DNA of 6,354 nt, taken from JAMCRM01 sp041685075 (GTDB lineage: Bacteria; Acidobacteriota; Terriglobia; Bryobacterales; Bryobacteraceae). Numbering within the stretch: the first letter of the stretch is position 1; each line of letters starts with the position of its first letter. Below the pieces are notes generated by a model. The model worked only from the letters and a program-made list of their open reading frames with translations. It was not told the origin of the DNA and ran no database searches. A program made the position numbers and the translations under genes. Shown here one piece after another: positions 4,962 through 6,354 of this stretch. The DNA is taken from contig JAWLGN010000311.1 of the NCBI GenBank assembly GCA_041685075.1, positions 1 to 6,354 on the forward strand, in the 5' to 3' direction.

Positions 4962-6354
4962 CTACAGTTTCGAGACGAACCAGCCCACGCCGGCGACGTT
5001 TTTACTGTTTGCCACCCAGATGTTGGCCCCGTCGAAGGCCATGCCGTTCGGACCGTTTCCCGCAGGGTACGTGCCGACAAGGCTCCCATCGCCGGCCCGC
5101 AACTTCGTCACGCTGTCATCGTTGTAATTGGCCACCCAGATGTTGGCCCCGTCGAAGGCCACGCCCATCGGACCGTCTCCCACNNNNNNNNNNGCGGCGC
5201 GGCGGCGGGAGCGGTAGCCTTGGCGCATTGCTGGCGGCGAGACCGCCGGGGAGGAGCACGATGATCCAGTCGTCGCAGGCCACGCCCCTCGGACCGTCTC
5301 CCCCAGCGTACGTGCCTACGAGGCTCCCGTCGCTGGCCCGCAACTTCGTCACGTTGCCGCTGCCGGAATTTGCCACCCAGATGTTGACCCCGTCGAAGGC
5401 CACGCCATTGGGACCGTCTCCCACGGTATACGTGCCTACGAGGCTCCCGTCGCCGGCCCGCAACTTCGTCACGTTGCCGCTGCCGGAATTCGTTACCCAG
5501 ATGTTGGCCCCGTCGAAGGCCACACCAACCGGACCGCTTCCCACGGCGTACGTGCCTACAAGACTCCCGTTCTTGGCCAACTTCGTCACATTGCCGCTGT
5601 TGTTATTCGCTACCCAGATGTTGATCCCGTCGAAGGCCACGCCCATCGGACCGTCTCCCACAGAGCACGTGTTCAGGGTAACCCCGGAGCTGGCCGCCAA
5701 AACCGTCACGTTGTCGCTGTTGTTATTCGCCACCCAGATGTTGGCCCCATCGAAGGCCACGCCCATCGGACCGTCTCCCACAGGGTACGTGCCTACGAGG
5801 CTCACGTCGCTGGCCCGCAGCACCGTCACGTTGTCGCCGCCGGAATTCGTTATCCAGATGTTGGTCCCGTCAAACGCCATACCGTACGGGCCAGCGCCTG
5901 CCCAGAAACTGACCCAATGATTGGCTTCGTACCACCGCAGAAGGGCAATCGACATAGTGCTCGGCCCGGCAGGCCCGGCCGGGCCTTGAGGTCCTGTCTC
6001 ACCAACAGGCCCCTGCGCGCCTGTGGCTCCCGTTGCGCCAGCCGCACCAGCCGGCCCCTGCGGTCCTTGCAGACCTTGTGGGCCGGCCGCACCCTGTTGC
6101 GCGAGCAACGCCCACTGCGCCGTGCTCAAATCGGGCTGGTGGCCCGCGTTGGAACCGGCCAGGCTGATGTAGCTCGAACCGTTGAAGGAGACAGCATCTC
6201 CGGCGCTGTATGTGACGGCGCTTTCCCAAGCGCCTCTGAACGTCACCGGAGCTCCCTGAGGCCCAGCCGGACCCGCAGGACCCTGCGCGCCCGTAGCGCC
6301 GGCCGCGCCCGTGGCCCCTGCCGGTCCCTGGAGGCCTCGCGGACCCGGAGGGCC
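4962..6354 (-). CDS. Collagen-like / chitin-binding-like / beta-propeller repeat protein (5' truncated, assembly gap inside)
   Basis: Read from the right edge, the frame opens with 12 Gly-X-Y triplets (6354-6247), so the start is outside the window; the GTG at 6246 is internal. Next comes a module of about 51 residues (6246-6094) with GAWESAVTYSAGDAVSFNG and a later STAQW. This is the W...Y..GD.V...G..Y...W pattern of CBM5/12 chitin-binding modules. Some 14 more Gly-X-Y triplets follow (6093-5962), then a linker with Trp/Tyr, then tandem 40-residue units of the type GDGPMGVAFDGANIWVAN from 5898. The units match YVTN/NHL-type beta-propeller blades. After the Ns the frame resumes at 5183 and ends ...VGWFVSKL with a TAG at 4964-4962. 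The two halves are in different frames as numbered because the N-run length is arbitrary. The design suggests an extracellular adhesive or binding protein; ligand and enzyme activity are unknown. No signal or anchor is visible. Confidence 0.8.
4965..5898 (-). repeat. Tandem 120-bp (40-residue) beta-propeller units
   Basis: On the + strand the marker CAGATGTTG recurs at 5017, 5137, 5378, 5498, 5615, 5735 and 5855. Spacing is 120 bases except 5498-5615, which is 117 (one residue fewer, AKNGSL in place of RAGDGSL). The copy expected near 5257 is absent. On the - strand units begin at 5898, 5778, 5658, 5541, 5421 and 5301, then beyond the Ns at 5180 and 5060; the last is cut short at the C-terminus. 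Units around 5300-5540 are highly similar at DNA level, which points to recent duplication or gene conversion and explains why assembly failed here. Confidence 0.9.
5184..5193. other. Assembly gap (10 Ns) and flanking anomalous sequence
   Basis: Ten Ns interrupt the propeller array. Bases 5194 to about 5270 to their right do not match the repeat consensus, although the array requires a unit there. Translated from the right, the unit starts normally (GDGPRGVA) and then becomes CDDWIIVLLPGGLAAS and a Pro/Arg-rich run. A chimeric or low-quality contig end is the simplest reading. Confidence 0.85.
5962..6093 (-). repeat. Collagen-like Gly-X-Y tract (inner)
   Basis: It encodes about 14 uninterrupted triplets such as GPQ, GLQ, GPA, GAT, GET. 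Proline is frequent at X, with Gln, Ala or Thr at Y. Such tracts form trimeric rods in bacterial surface proteins. It separates the chitin-binding-like module from the propeller. Confidence 0.9.
6247..6354 (-). repeat. Collagen-like Gly-X-Y tract (outer, continues past window)
   Basis: It encodes 12 triplets (GPP, GPR, GLQ, GPA, GAT, GAA, GAT, GAQ, GPA, GPA, GPQ, GAP) reaching the right edge without a break. This shows that the gene's start and an unknown length of collagen-like stalk lie beyond the window. Confidence 0.9.

Noticed and set aside
5194..5219. Shared 11-mer GAGCGGTAGCC at 4862-4872 and 5209-5219 as a possible direct repeat around the gap
   Set aside because: The match does not extend on either side and is short enough to be chance.
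4965..5898. The regular 120-bp spacing as a CRISPR-like array
   Set aside because: There are no short identical repeats separated by unique spacers; the whole unit is repeated and encodes a consistent protein blade.
5261..5920. + strand frame beginning ATG 5261 behind GGGGAGGAG
   Set aside because: The start signal is good by eye, but the translation is merely the antisense of the propeller repeats and the signal lies in the suspect sequence next to the Ns.

Overview
This is a strongly GC-rich window, apparently from a draft assembly or metagenome bin, because a run of 10 Ns sits at 5184-5193. Its gene content suggests a soil or sediment Acidobacteriota of the Bryobacterales/Solibacter type, or a Planctomycete-like saprophyte: a Tat-exported Gfo/Idh/MocA oxidoreductase, an aldo/keto reductase, a heparinase-like remnant and a collagen-like/beta-propeller surface protein. 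This placement is inferred from protein style only; there is no marker gene.

Layout. Positions 1-1113 (+) hold the 3' part of a gene joining HEAT-like helices to a purple-acid-phosphatase-type metallophosphoesterase. Positions 1114-1249 are a short intergenic stretch with several overlapping inverted repeats. Positions 1250-2794 (+) encode a Tat-signal Gfo/Idh/MocA oxidoreductase. A perfect 11-bp hairpin follows at 2808-2837. Positions 2931-3857 (+) encode a complete aldo/keto reductase. Positions 3858-4017 are noncoding and AT-richer, with one possible broken gene start. Positions about 4018-4840 (-) hold a heparinase II/III-like gene remnant whose reading frame changes several times. Positions 4841-4961 are noncoding and contain an 18-bp palindrome. 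Positions 4962-6354 (-) hold a large secreted-type repeat protein that runs off the right edge, with collagen-like Gly-X-Y, a chitin-binding-like module, more Gly-X-Y, then a tandem 40-residue YVTN/NHL-type beta-propeller. The assembly gap lies inside the propeller.

The oxidoreductase and reductase are compatible with sugar or polyol redox chemistry, and the heparinase remnant with acidic polysaccharide breakdown, but no pathway can be assembled from these genes. The hairpin and 136-base gap between the oxidoreductase and the reductase argue against tight cotranscription.

No clearly new system is visible. The points most worth a second look are the set of mutually exclusive pairings upstream of the oxidoreductase, the Tyr-to-Pro change in the phosphoesterase metal site, the frame-broken heparinase, and the anomalous propeller unit beside the N-run.
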